Origin: JANJUO01 sp942492935
GTDB lineage: Bacteria > Bacteroidota > Ignavibacteria > Kapaibacteriales > UBA2268
Direction of reading: 5' to 3'
Assembly: GCA_942492935.1 (NCBI GenBank)
Contig: OW818654.1
Coordinates: forward strand, 3,658,001-3,722,000
DNA: 64,000 bases
A model generated the notes under the pieces. The model was not told where the DNA came from. It ran no database searches and saw nothing but the letters and a program-made list of their open reading frames with translations. Shown here one piece after another: positions 1 through 8,735 of this stretch. A program made the translations under genes and the position numbers. Positions within the stretch are counted from its first letter, which is position 1; each line of letters begins with the position of its first letter.

Positions 1-2504
1 GTCGCACCTCCAATCAGCAACGGTTGTTTCATACCATTTTTTTCAAGTTCTTTTGCAATATGAACCATTTCATCAAGAGAAGGAGTGATTAAACCACTTA
101 AACCAATTATATCAACATTATGTTTTTTAGCTTCCTCGATAATTTTTTCACAAGGAACCATTACCCCAATATCAATTACTTCATAATTATTACATGCAAG
201 CACTACGCCTACAATATTTTTGCCAATATCATGCACATCACCTTTTACAGTGGCAAGTAGAATTTTACCAGCATTTGTCCGTTCTGATTTCTTTAATTCT
301 TTCTCAATATACGGAATTAAATGGGCAACAGATTTTTTCATCACTCTTGCACTTTTGACTACTTGAGGTAGAAACATTTTGCCTTTGCCAAACAAATCCC
401 CAACTACATCCATAGCACTCATTAATGGACCATCAATAACCATTAATGGATTCCCAAAATGTAGTCTTGCTTCCTCTGTATCAGCTACTATATATTCATC
501 AAGTCCTTTAATTAAAGCATATTTGATTCGTTCTACTACTTGTAAATTTCTCCATTCATCAATATGTTTTTCCGCTTTGTCCTTCTTTTTCAAAGATTCA
601 GCATGATTTATCAATCTTTCTGTGGCGTCATTTCTTCTATTTAGTAAGACGTCCTCTACTTTTTCGAGTAATTCCTTATCTATATCATCATAAACGCCAA
701 TTTGACCAGCATTCACAATTCCCATATCCAAGCCGGCATTAACTGCATAATACAAAAAAGCAGTATGCATAGCAGAACGTACTTCTTCATTCCCACGGAA
801 AGAAAATGATACATTACTGATTCCACCACTTGTTTTAGCATAAGGAAGATTTTCTTTTATCCATCGAACAGCATTTATAAAATCAACCGCATAATTATTA
901 TGTTCTTCGATTCCTGTGCCAATAGTTAATACATTTGGGTCTATAATAATATCATTTACAGGAAAATGAACTTTCTCTGTTAAGATTTTATAAGCTCTTG
1001 TGGCAATTTCAATTTTCCTTTCTAATGTATCAGCTTGTCCTTTTTCATCAAATAGCATTACAACAACAGCAGCACCAAACTGCATTATTTTTTTTGCTTG
1101 TTCAATAAATACATCTTCGCCTTCTTTCAAAGAAATTGAATTAACTACTCCTTTTCCTTGAATACATTTTAAACCTGTATGAATGACTGACCATTTTGAT
1201 GAATCAATCATTATCGGAACTTTTGAAATATCCGGCTCAGAACCAATCAAATTCAGAAATTCGGTAATAACTTTCTCCGAATCAATCATTCCTTCATCCA
1301 TATTGATATCAATCATCATTGCACCATTTTCAACTTGCTGGCGTGCAATTTTAAGAGCTTCCTCATAATTAGATTGTTCTATCAATTTTTTGAATTTTGC
1401 TGAACCAGAAACATTTGTTCTTTCACCAATATTTATAAAATTAGAACCCGGATAATACAAAAGTGGCTCTAAACCACTTAACTTAAATTCCTTAGTAATG
1501 TTTGGTATAATCCTCGGTTTAATATCAACAACAGCTTCTTTCATTGCTTTTATATGAGGTGGTTGAGTACCACAACATCCTCCAAGAATATTGATATATC
1601 CGTCTATTGCATATTGTCTTGCTTGTTGCCCCATAAATTCAGGACTTTCATCATATCCGCCAAAAGCATTTGGTAATCCTGCATTAGGATACAAACTTGT
1701 AAAACAATCGGCAATAGTAGATAATTCAGAAATATAAGGTCGCATTTGAGCAGAACCCAACGCACAATTCAAACCAATTGATAGTAAATTAGGACAATGT
1801 GCTACTGATATCCAAAATGCTTCCGTAGTTTGCCCGGATAGAGTTCTGCCTGACTGGTCAACAATTGTTCCAGATATCATAACAGGAATATGATTTCCAG
1901 TAACGTTAAAATATTCCGAAACTGCCCAAATAGCTGCTTTTGCATTCAATGTATCAAATACAGTCTCAATTAGAAAAATATCTACACCGCCATCAGCCAA
2001 ACCACGAATTTGTTCATAATAAGCATTCGCCATTTCATCAAATGTAACAGCTCTAAATCCTGGGTCTTCTACCTTGGGGGACATTGACAAAGCTCTATTT
2101 GTAGGTCCAATTGAACCAGCAACATACTTTTTAATATTATTTTTAGTGAAAAAATCAACACAAGCTTTTTTTGCAATTTTTGCAGCTTCATAATTTAATT
2201 CATAAACACAATCTTGTAATTCATAATCTAATTGCGAAATTGAATTAGAATTAAAAGTACAAGTTTCTATTATATCTGAGCCAGCATTTAAATACTCAGT
2301 ATGTATTTCATAAATTATTTGAGGTTGAGTAATAACAAGTAAATCATTATTTCCCTTGAGAGATTTTGGAAAATCAGCAAATCTCTCCCCTCTAAACGCT
2401 TCTTCAGTTAAGTTATAACGCTGAATCATTGTTCCCATACCACCATCAAGTAGTAAAATTCTTTCATTCAGCAGTGATATTAATTCTTCTCTAATGTTCA
2501 TCAT
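1..2504 (-). CDS. metH: Methionine synthase, cobalamin-dependent (3' end outside window)
   Basis: Transfers a methyl group from 5-methyltetrahydrofolate to homocysteine through cobalamin, the last step of methionine synthesis in the cytoplasm. The reading frame runs from an ATG-ATG pair at 2504/2501 to the left edge (834 codons visible), so the C-terminus is missing. The homocysteine-binding domain comes first and has the zinc cysteines in GLNCALG (about residue 247) and GGCCGTQ (about 310-311). A pterin-binding domain follows (NIGERTNVSGS). The B12 module then has the cobalamin-ligand motif DVHDIGKN with its His near residue 758. These positions nearly match E. coli MetH numbering. The SAM reactivation domain, if present, lies beyond the window. 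No recognisable B12 or SAM riboswitch was seen in the 427 bases upstream. Confidence 0.96.
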   Translation of the reverse strand, partial: MMNIREELISLLNERILLLDGGMGTMIQRYNLTEEAFRGERFADFPKSLKGNNDLLVITQPQIIYEIHTEYLNAGSDIIETCTFNSNSISQLDYELQDCVYELNYEAAKIAKKACVDFFTKNNIKKYVAGSIGPTNRALSMSPKVEDPGFRAVTFDEMANAYYEQIRGLADGGVDIFLIETVFDTLNAKAAIWAVSEYFNVTGNHIPVMISGTIVDQSGRTLSGQTTEAFWISVAHCPNLLSIGLNCALGSAQMRPYISELSTIADCFTSLYPNAGLPNAFGGYDESPEFMGQQARQYAIDGYINILGGCCGTQPPHIKAMKEAVVDIKPRIIPNITKEFKLSGLEPLLYYPGSNFINIGERTNVSGSAKFKKLIEQSNYEEALKIARQQVENGAMMIDINMDEGMIDSEKVITEFLNLIGSEPDISKVPIMIDSSKWSVIHTGLKCIQGKGVVNSISLKEGEDVFIEQAKKIMQFGAAVVVMLFDEKGQADTLERKIEIATRAYKILTEKVHFPVNDIIIDPNVLTIGTGIEEHNNYAVDFINAVRWIKENLPYAKTSGGISNVSFSFRGNEEVRSAMHTAFLYYAVNAGLDMGIVNAGQIGVYDDIDKELLEKVEDVLLNRRNDATERLINHAESLKKKDKAEKHIDEWRNLQVVERIKYALIKGLDEYIVADTEEARLHFGNPLMVIDGPLMSAMDVVGDLFGKGKMFLPQVVKSARVMKKSVAHLIPYIEKELKKSERTNAGKILLATVKGDVHDIGKNIVGVVLACNNYEVIDIGVMVPCEKIIEEAKKHNVDIIGLSGLITPSLDEMVHIAKELEKNGMKQPLLIGGA

Positions 2505-2686
2505 ATCTTCAAAAAAATTACAGAATAGCAATAGACGAATAATGTGTTTTTTATTTAATCAAAATGAAATAAATCTTTGATATTATTGGATTTAAACAAA
2601 CGTTTATTATGATTAGTATTAATTTTTTTCTTTTTTTTTTTCGGTAATATAAATTGATTTGAAAAAAATGTTTTCATATTGAAATT

Positions 2687-2729
2687 AAAAATTCCTTGAA
2701 AATTCAAGCTGGATTACCTGTTTGTAATA
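2687..2729 (+). repeat. Solo terminal end of a dispersed intergenic repeat
   Basis: This stretch contains ATTCCTTGAAAATTCAAG followed by GGATTACCTGTTTGTAATA. It matches the left end of the repeat at 51625 and, reverse-complemented, the right end of the repeat at 4873-5130. It lies in the 427-base gap between metH and the PAS gene. Nothing else was recognised in that gap except poly-A/T runs and the promoter-like box at 2871. Confidence 0.6.
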
Positions 2730-2870
2730 GATTCAATACTTTCTATTGTTAATACATCATCATTCAGAAATAATATATTCAAAAAAGGTCTTATTCATTG
2801 AAATATTCAAATAATAGCAATTAAATTGAACTGATTAAAAAAAAAATTTAAAGATAATAAAAAAAATATA

Positions 2871-2878
2871 TATTTTTG
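2871..2878 (+). promoter_or_regulatory. Putative -7 box (TATTTTTG) for the PAS-purE operon
   Basis: The octamer TATTTTTG fits the Bacteroidota sigma-A -7 consensus TAnnTTTG and lies 53 bases upstream of the start codon. No TTG was found at the usual distance upstream, so only half of the promoter is supported. Confidence 0.4.
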
Positions 2879-2931
2879 TAATCTTGAAATAAATGTTATA
2901 TTTATTTGAATTAGGAAAAGTTAAGTAAAAA

Positions 2932-4338
2932 ATGAAATCAAGTGATTCAGACAAAAACCAATTCGAGGATTTGAAAAAAACAATTTCAAAACTCAGTTCT
3001 GATAAAATAGATTTATCGAATAAAATCGAAGAAAAAGACAGGGATATATCTGAATATTTAAGAATATCAAATATGGCTATTGTTGATTGTTCAGAAGACT
3101 TAAGAGTAATGAATTCTTATGGTGCTGTTGATGTGATATTCAAAGAAGTAGAAAAATCATTTGAACGAGGCGTTAATTTAATCAGAATGGTACATAAAAT
3201 CACAAAAAATTTCAAAGAAAAATTTGACGACCCAAATATTGACCCTGATTCACAGCCAGATTTAGAACAAGCCGTAACAAATTTCATTATGGGGACAAGG
3301 GAGGAAAGAGATTTTAAAATTGTTGGGGAGACTGAAGAAGGTGAAATATTTTTATTATTATGGAAAATCAAAAGGAATGGTAAATTATTTCGTAATTACT
3401 TTAGAATAATCCCATCAAATGCAGTTATAGAATCTGCTCAACAACATCACGCTGTGCAACTCAAAAATAAAGATACAGAAGTACGTGAATTATTGAATTT
3501 GATGAGTGATGGAATATGTATCCTTGATTCCAAAAGTCGAGTTTCATTTATGAATGAAGCTGGAAAAAAGATTTATATGTCAAATGCAGCTGAAATTCTT
3601 AAAAAAGCAAATGTGGAAGGAAAATATTTTAGAGAACTTTTTGTTACTGAAGATGCCGATGAATTGAATAAACGATTAAATTTTAATACAACCGCTATAA
3701 CTTCAAGAGAACCAGTACGTTATATAAAAATGACAAATGGCAAAGAAGTAGAATTTGCAATTCATCCTCAATTTGATAAGGGAGGTATGAATGTTGGTTT
3801 GATTGTAGTTTCAAAAGTAGTTCAACGTAATGATATGCAATCGTCTAACAATTCCAATATTGACCATAAAAAAATCGCAGGTACTATCAAACAACTTTTG
3901 GAAGAGAAAAAAGTTGCTAAAGAAAGAATAAAGGAATTAGAAATCAATCATAAATGGTTCCAAAAGAAACTTGCCGAAATGAATGAAAATACTAAAATAT
4001 TTCATAAAACAATTAAATCTTTATATTCTTATCTTGAGAGTGTACCATTACCAATTTCTATTATACAATTACCTACGGAAAAAGTTGAATTTGTCAATAA
4101 AGCATTTGAAAATTATTTTAATAGACAAAGATCAACAGTATTAAATAAGATAGATTCTGAAATATATGATGAAAATACAACAGAATTACTAAGAATTAAG
4201 TTGAATGAAATTGTAGAAACTAATATTCCTAATGAAATAAAAGCTGAAAAATACGACATTTTGCAATCAATTATAGTTAATGAAAATTATAATCCAATTC
4301 ATTTGGTTAGAGTTATGATTATTAAGGAACCAATTTAA
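2932..4338 (+). CDS. PAS-domain protein with coiled coils and no visible output domain
   Basis: A 468-residue soluble protein of unknown role. Residues about 5-40 form a charged coiled coil. A first region (about 40-170) has no clear family. Residues about 183-300 look like a PAS sensor (LLNLMSDGICILDSKSRVSFMNEAG). A second coiled coil spans about 310-365. A second PAS-like segment (VPLPISIIQLPTEKVEFVNKAF) fills most of the C-terminus. There is no histidine kinase, GGDEF, HD or DNA-binding domain and no membrane segment. The stop codon is one base before the purE ATG, so the two genes are almost certainly co-transcribed. PAS recognition is by pattern only; the function is unknown. Confidence 0.75.
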   Translation: MKSSDSDKNQFEDLKKTISKLSSDKIDLSNKIEEKDRDISEYLRISNMAIVDCSEDLRVMNSYGAVDVIFKEVEKSFERGVNLIRMVHKITKNFKEKFDDPNIDPDSQPDLEQAVTNFIMGTREERDFKIVGETEEGEIFLLLWKIKRNGKLFRNYFRIIPSNAVIESAQQHHAVQLKNKDTEVRELLNLMSDGICILDSKSRVSFMNEAGKKIYMSNAAEILKKANVEGKYFRELFVTEDADELNKRLNFNTTAITSREPVRYIKMTNGKEVEFAIHPQFDKGGMNVGLIVVSKVVQRNDMQSSNNSNIDHKKIAGTIKQLLEEKKVAKERIKELEINHKWFQKKLAEMNENTKIFHKTIKSLYSYLESVPLPISIIQLPTEKVEFVNKAFENYFNRQRSTVLNKIDSEIYDENTTELLRIKLNEIVETNIPNEIKAEKYDILQSIIVNENYNPIHLVRVMIIKEPI

Positions 4339-4339
4339 A

Positions 4340-4837
4340 ATGAGCAATCCTATTGTTGGAATTATTATGGGCAGTGATTCTGATTTGCCTACGATGCAAC
4401 AAGCTGAAAATATTTTAAAAGAATTTGAAATTGAATATGAAATTAAAGTTGTTTCTGCTCATAGAACCCCTGATGACATGGCAGAATATGCAAAGAACGC
4501 TCACCAAAGGGGGCTGAAGGTAATTATTGCCGGTGCAGGTGGTGCAGCACATTTACCGGGTATGACAGCATCTTACACACCAATTCCCGTTATAGGCGTA
4601 CCGATTCAAACCAAAACTTTGAATGGTATTGATTCAATGTATTCTATTTTGCAAATGCCTCCCGGTGTTCCAGTAGCTACTGTTGCAATTGGCGGAGCTA
4701 AAAATGCAGCTCTTCTTGCTGTTCAAATAATCGCTACATCTGATGTTGGATTATTGCAAAAAATGATTGATTATAAAATTAAAATAGCCGAAGAATCAAG
4801 ACAAAAGAATGAAAATCCATCTTTCAAATATGTGTAA
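4340..4837 (+). CDS. purE: N5-carboxyaminoimidazole ribonucleotide mutase
   Basis: Converts N5-CAIR to CAIR in de novo purine synthesis. At 165 residues it has the length of class I PurE. The substrate-phosphate motif GSDSDLPTM (residues 11-19), the catalytic-histidine motif SAHRTPD (His 41) and IAGAGGAAHLPGM are all intact. It begins one base after the stop of the PAS protein, an unusual partner. An AAGGA sits about 12 bases before the ATG, within the upstream gene. No purK was seen nearby. No clear terminator follows; a repeat element does. Confidence 0.96.
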   Translation: MSNPIVGIIMGSDSDLPTMQQAENILKEFEIEYEIKVVSAHRTPDDMAEYAKNAHQRGLKVIIAGAGGAAHLPGMTASYTPIPVIGVPIQTKTLNGIDSMYSILQMPPGVPVATVAIGGAKNAALLAVQIIATSDVGLLQKMIDYKIKIAEESRQKNENPSFKYV

Positions 4838-4872
4838 TTGGGTTAAGTAATCAACAATTGAATTTTTGTTTT

Positions 4873-5130
4873 TTTATACAAAATTTCTTTTAATTTCCTT
4901 CTGGAATTACTGTTTGTAACACAGGATAAAAAACTTAAAATTTCCCCTCTAAAAAGATGGGAGCAAGCGTTGCACTGAGTATGTCGAAGTGGGGTGTGTA
5001 TTGGTGGATGCGGTTTTTAGGCGATATTGCAACCACATTCAACACTTACGGTGTTGTTTGAGTTTGAGGTACTACACTTATTACAAACAGGTAATCCCAA
5101 ACGGGATTTTCAAGGAATTATATTTTTATA
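4873..5130. repeat. Dispersed intergenic element, copy A (about 255 bp, inverted ends)
   Basis: Non-coding element with inverted ends. The right end (5081-5130), reverse-complemented, reads TATAATTCCTTGAAAATCCC followed by GGGATTACCTGTTTGTAATA. The left end (about 4876-4925) is a diverged version. The interior shares TTTCCCCTCTA, GGGGTGTGTATTG, TGGATGC and GCGATATTGC with the copy at 51625-51897. Each end can itself fold around ATCCCG/CGGGAT. A short open frame across it is treated as chance. It fills most of the 466-base gap between purE and queA. Confidence 0.65.
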
Positions 5131-5247
5131 CTTTTTTCATTCTAATCCAAATATCCTTTTTTTCATTCATATTGCATAGCAAATTGAAAATTATTAAACT
5201 TTTGGGTATTTCAAATCAAGAAACGTTACTTGTAAAACTCTAATTAT

Positions 5248-5279
5248 AAAAAAATCCTCTCTTAAGAGAGGATTTTTTT
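5248..5279. terminator. Bidirectional intrinsic terminator after queA
   Basis: A perfect inverted repeat around TCCTCTCTTAAGAGAGGA is flanked by A7 on the left and T7 on the right, so it can act on either strand. It lies 25 bases past the queA stop and ends the leftward htpG-queA transcript. It may also stop rightward read-through from purE. Confidence 0.85.
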
Positions 5280-5303
5280 AATCAATATAATTAAAAAGTA
5301 ATT

Positions 5304-6347
5304 TTAAATAATCAACATTGCATCGCCATAAGCTAAAAATCTGAACTCATTTTTCATTGCTCTTTTGTATGCACGGAAAATATTTTCACTACCTGAAAAT
5401 GCCGATGCTAACAATAATGAAGGAGATGCTGGTGGATGGAAATTGGTAATCAACCTTGAAACAATTTTAAATTCATAAGGCGGATATATGAATTTATCTG
5501 TCCATCCTTTATTTGGCTTGACGCTTCCCGTTGTAAGAACAGATGCTTCTAAAGCACGAGCTACACTCGCACCTGCTGCAAAAACATTTTTCTTGGCTTT
5601 CAGAGATTTGTTGATAGTTTCAGCTGAATCCCTCGAAATTTCAAAATATTCAGAATACATTCTATGTTTAGTTAAATCCTCAACTTCGATTTTTTCAAAT
5701 ACACCTTGCCCAATGTTAAGAACAACTTTTGCTATTCTTACACCCTTATGAGTAAGTTTATTCAAAATTTCATCTGTAAAATGTAGTCCTGCAGTTGGCG
5801 GTGCTATTGAGCATAAATGGTCAGGATTGGCAAAAACGCATTGATATGTGTCTTTGTCATGCTCTGTTGGGTCTCTCTTAATATATTCAGGAAGTGGCAT
5901 TTCACCAATTTTAGAAATAATATCAAACAGATTACCATCATAACTGAATCTAACAGTTCTACCTCTCGAAGTAGTATTATCTATTACTTCACAGTAAAAT
6001 TTGCCATTATCAAAATAAATTTTATTGCCAATTCTGACTTTTCTTGCTGGTTCAACAAGAACGTCCCAAATTCTTTCTTCGGATTTCAATTCACGGAGAA
6101 GCATTACTTCAATTTTGGCATTTGTTTTCTCTTTTTTTCCGAATAATCTTGCGGGAAAAACCTTTGTTTCGTTTAGAACAAGGCAATCACCTTTATGAAA
6201 GTAATCGGTGATATTTTTAAAATCCTTGTCTTCCATATCCCCGCTTTCACGGTTCAATACCATCATTCTTGATGAATCCCTCGGATCTGCCGGAAATTTA
6301 GCAATGGCATTCTTTGAAAGAGTGTATTTAAATTCAGATAATTTCAT
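5304..6347 (-). CDS. queA: S-adenosylmethionine:tRNA ribosyltransferase-isomerase
   Basis: Adds the cyclopentene moiety from the ribosyl of SAM to preQ1-tRNA, making epoxyqueuosine at the wobble base of GUN anticodons. The 347-residue length fits the family. Characteristic segments are visible: the N-terminal LPKNAIAKFPADPRDSSRM-like start, GDCLVLNETKVFPARL, the PPTAGLHFT loop, and the C-terminal TNFHPPASPSLLLASAF with a final FLAYGDAM. GAGG is placed about five bases before the ATG. It follows htpG with a gap of about 30 bases and no terminator between, so the two probably share a transcript. Confidence 0.96.
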   Translation of the reverse strand: MKLSEFKYTLSKNAIAKFPADPRDSSRMMVLNRESGDMEDKDFKNITDYFHKGDCLVLNETKVFPARLFGKKEKTNAKIEVMLLRELKSEERIWDVLVEPARKVRIGNKIYFDNGKFYCEVIDNTTSRGRTVRFSYDGNLFDIISKIGEMPLPEYIKRDPTEHDKDTYQCVFANPDHLCSIAPPTAGLHFTDEILNKLTHKGVRIAKVVLNIGQGVFEKIEVEDLTKHRMYSEYFEISRDSAETINKSLKAKKNVFAAGASVARALEASVLTTGSVKPNKGWTDKFIYPPYEFKIVSRLITNFHPPASPSLLLASAFSGSENIFRAYKRAMKNEFRFLAYGDAMLII

Positions 6348-6378
6348 TAAATCCTCTGTTTGAGTTATTTATATATTA

Positions 6379-8244
6379 TTAATTTTCTTTAGTTGCAAAT
6401 ATCAACAATTCGTTCATTCTGCTTACAAATTCTGAAGGTGATTTCATTATACCTTCTATCAATAAGGCACCTTCGTAAAGTTGAATTATAGTCTTATTTT
6501 GAAGTTCCTCATTTTTGTTTTGTGCAATTAATGAAGATAAATTCTTTATCAAAGGATGTTCAAGGTTTATTTCCATTAATCGTTTTGATGCAGAATATTG
6601 CTTATCCATCATTTGCATTATTTTTTCCATCTGAGGATCTAATCCACCACTTCCAACAACCAGAGTTACAGGTGAAGAAACTAATCTTTTTGATTCAATC
6701 ACATCTTCTACCTTATCGCCAAGTACTTCTTTGAATTTTACAATTAGTGTTTTAGTAGATTCTTCTGTAACGACATCAGATTCTGCTTCTGTTTTATTTA
6801 TATTCAAATTTGCTTTATCAATTGAAACAATATTTTTACCATCATATTCCATAATATATGGAACTGTAAAAATATCAACAGGGTCAGTCAAATACAAAAC
6901 TTCGTAATCATTTTTTAGGAAATATTCAATATTTGGATTTTTTTCGATTTGTTCGCGATAACTACCTGAAATAAAATATATTTCGGTTTGCTCAGCTTTC
7001 ATTCTTGATGTATATCCATTGAAAGAAGTATATTCATTTGCTTTTGTAGCAGAAGATTCAAATCTTAATAATTCAACAAGACGATTTTTATTTGTGAAAT
7101 CAGAGTTAACACCAGTTTTGAATAATGGACCGAAATGAGTGAAAAACTCATTATATTTTTCTTTGTCTTTATCAGCCCATTCTTCAAGTAAGGTTAAAAC
7201 TTTGCCTGTAATTACATTGCGAATTTTAGTCATCAATGGACTTGATTGCGTTACTTCTCTTGATACATTCAAAGGTAAATCCTCAGTATCAACTACACCC
7301 TTCAAAAATCTCAGGTATTCAGGTAATAATTCTTTAGCATCATCTTGAATGAAAATTTTGCTTGAATATAATTGAACAGATTTCTCTGTTGCATCGCGAA
7401 GCATAGCTACAGGAGCTGATTTTGGAATAAAAAGTAATGCTTTAAAATTGATATTTCCTTCGACAGAAAAATGTAAATGCCCTAATGGTTCAGCAAAATC
7501 ATTGCTGATAAATTTATAAAATTCATTTAACTCATCTTCCTTAATATCTTCTTTTTTTCTATGCCAAAGTGCCTGAACTTTGTTTACTTCTTCATTATTT
7601 ACAAATATTGGGAAATCAACAAAGTTGGAGTACTTTCTTAATGTACTTTTAATTCTGTAATCTTCTGTAAATTCTTTATGTTCATCTTTTAATTTAAATG
7701 TAATTTTTGTACCACGATTTTCTCTTTCAATTTCTTCGATAGTGAAATTTGACTGCCCGTTAGAAACCCATTTATATGATTTTGAATCAGGAGCGGAATT
7801 TCTTGTTTCGATTGTAATTTCATCAGTTACCATATAGACTGAATAAAATCCAACACCAAATTGTCCTATGAAATTACCGTCAGGTTTTTGATTTGATTCT
7901 TTTAAACTTGCTAATAATTTTTTTGTACCGGAGCTAGCTATAGTACCAATTTGATTTATCAAATCATCATAACTCATACCTATACCGGTATCTTCAATTG
8001 TAAAAGTACCATTTTCTTTATCAACATTAATGTTGATTTTCAATTCTAATTCTGGTTGTAATATCTCGGTACTTGTTAATCTCTGAAATCTGACTTTATT
8101 TAGCGCATCTGAAGCATTAGAAACAAGTTCTCTCAAAAAAACTTCAGGATGAGTATATAAAGAATGTACAATTAAATTCAACAATTCTTTCATTTCTGCT
8201 TTAAATTCAAACTGTTGAATATTTGCAGATACTTCATTACTCAT
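6379..8244 (-). CDS. htpG: Molecular chaperone HtpG (Hsp90 family)
   Basis: ATP-dependent cytosolic chaperone. The GHKL ATP-binding domain has the conserved ELVSNASDALNK, DTGIGM and GQFGVGFYS motifs. The middle and C-terminal dimerisation domains follow to a total of about 621 residues, the normal length. Two ATGs are possible. The one at 8250 leaves only two bases after a GGAG, while the one at 8244 (MSNEVSAN) leaves eight, so 8244 is preferred. queA lies directly downstream. Confidence 0.96.
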   Translation of the reverse strand: MSNEVSANIQQFEFKAEMKELLNLIVHSLYTHPEVFLRELVSNASDALNKVRFQRLTSTEILQPELELKININVDKENGTFTIEDTGIGMSYDDLINQIGTIASSGTKKLLASLKESNQKPDGNFIGQFGVGFYSVYMVTDEITIETRNSAPDSKSYKWVSNGQSNFTIEEIERENRGTKITFKLKDEHKEFTEDYRIKSTLRKYSNFVDFPIFVNNEEVNKVQALWHRKKEDIKEDELNEFYKFISNDFAEPLGHLHFSVEGNINFKALLFIPKSAPVAMLRDATEKSVQLYSSKIFIQDDAKELLPEYLRFLKGVVDTEDLPLNVSREVTQSSPLMTKIRNVITGKVLTLLEEWADKDKEKYNEFFTHFGPLFKTGVNSDFTNKNRLVELLRFESSATKANEYTSFNGYTSRMKAEQTEIYFISGSYREQIEKNPNIEYFLKNDYEVLYLTDPVDIFTVPYIMEYDGKNIVSIDKANLNINKTEAESDVVTEESTKTLIVKFKEVLGDKVEDVIESKRLVSSPVTLVVGSGGLDPQMEKIMQMMDKQYSASKRLMEINLEHPLIKNLSSLIAQNKNEELQNKTIIQLYEGALLIEGIMKSPSEFVSRMNELLIFATKEN

Positions 8245-8424
8245 AAACATTACTCCAAACTAATAAAACATCAATTAAATTATTTTTTCAAATTAGATAC
8301 CATTGACGATTAATTCGATAAGTTATTGAATGAATAGAAAAACTATAATTAATTAAGAATAGGGCAAACATATAGCTATTTTTTTTCTTGAAATTATTAC
8401 TTCGTTAAAGAATCTATTTCCTTA

Positions 8425-8574
8425 TTAGCAAAGTAGTTGCGATATCATAATAGAAAATAATAACCAATCAAATCAAAAAAGCTGCGTAGCTACGATATAT
8501 TTATATCGCTCCAACGGAGTTTTAGCTAAAAAAACAAATCTTGTTCTATTAAGATGTCGCAACTATGTTGCTAA
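8425..8574. mobile_element. MITE-like element, 150 bp with 31 bp terminal inverted repeats
   Basis: The left end (8425-8455) and the reverse complement of the right end (8544-8574) agree at about 27 of 31 positions around TAGTTGCGAyATCwTAATAG. The interior contains nested palindromes: GTAGCTAC, CGATATATTTATATCG and CTCCAACGGAG. It carries no open frame, which is the layout of a miniature inverted-repeat element mobilised in trans. No clear target-site duplication was seen. It lies in the 491-base gap between htpG and pta. Confidence 0.6.
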
Positions 8575-8587
8575 ATTCACATGCAAA

Positions 8588-8705
8588 TATTATGTCATTC
8601 TAACTTGATTCAGAATATATTTCCTTATTCATCTTATATTTCGAAACAATATGTCCAACACTTTGAAAGTGTTGGACATATAAAAATATTAGATTCCGCA
8701 TCACT
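8588..8705. repeat. Composite hairpin repeat, single copy
   Basis: Begins with TATTATGTCATTCT, a shortened form of the ATTCTGAA...TTCAGAAT hairpin. It continues to a perfect odd-length palindrome at 8649-8681 (arms ATATGTCCAACACTTT) and ends with AAAATATTAGATTCC. The same order of parts recurs in the array at 49.26-49.67 kb, so this is a dispersed unit. It may also act as a hairpin downstream of pta, but no U-run follows. Confidence 0.65.
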
Positions 8706-8735
8706 ATTTCATCTTTGTCATCAATAACAAGTTGT

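Noticed and set aside
2505..2931. B12 or SAM riboswitch upstream of metH
   Set aside because: No conserved B12-box-like or SAM-type core was seen on the minus strand; the region is mainly poly-A/T plus a repeat end.
4989..5243. 84-codon open frame on the plus strand
   Set aside because: It lies inside dispersed repeat copy A, has no ribosome site, and the other long copy at 51.6 kb does not preserve the frame.
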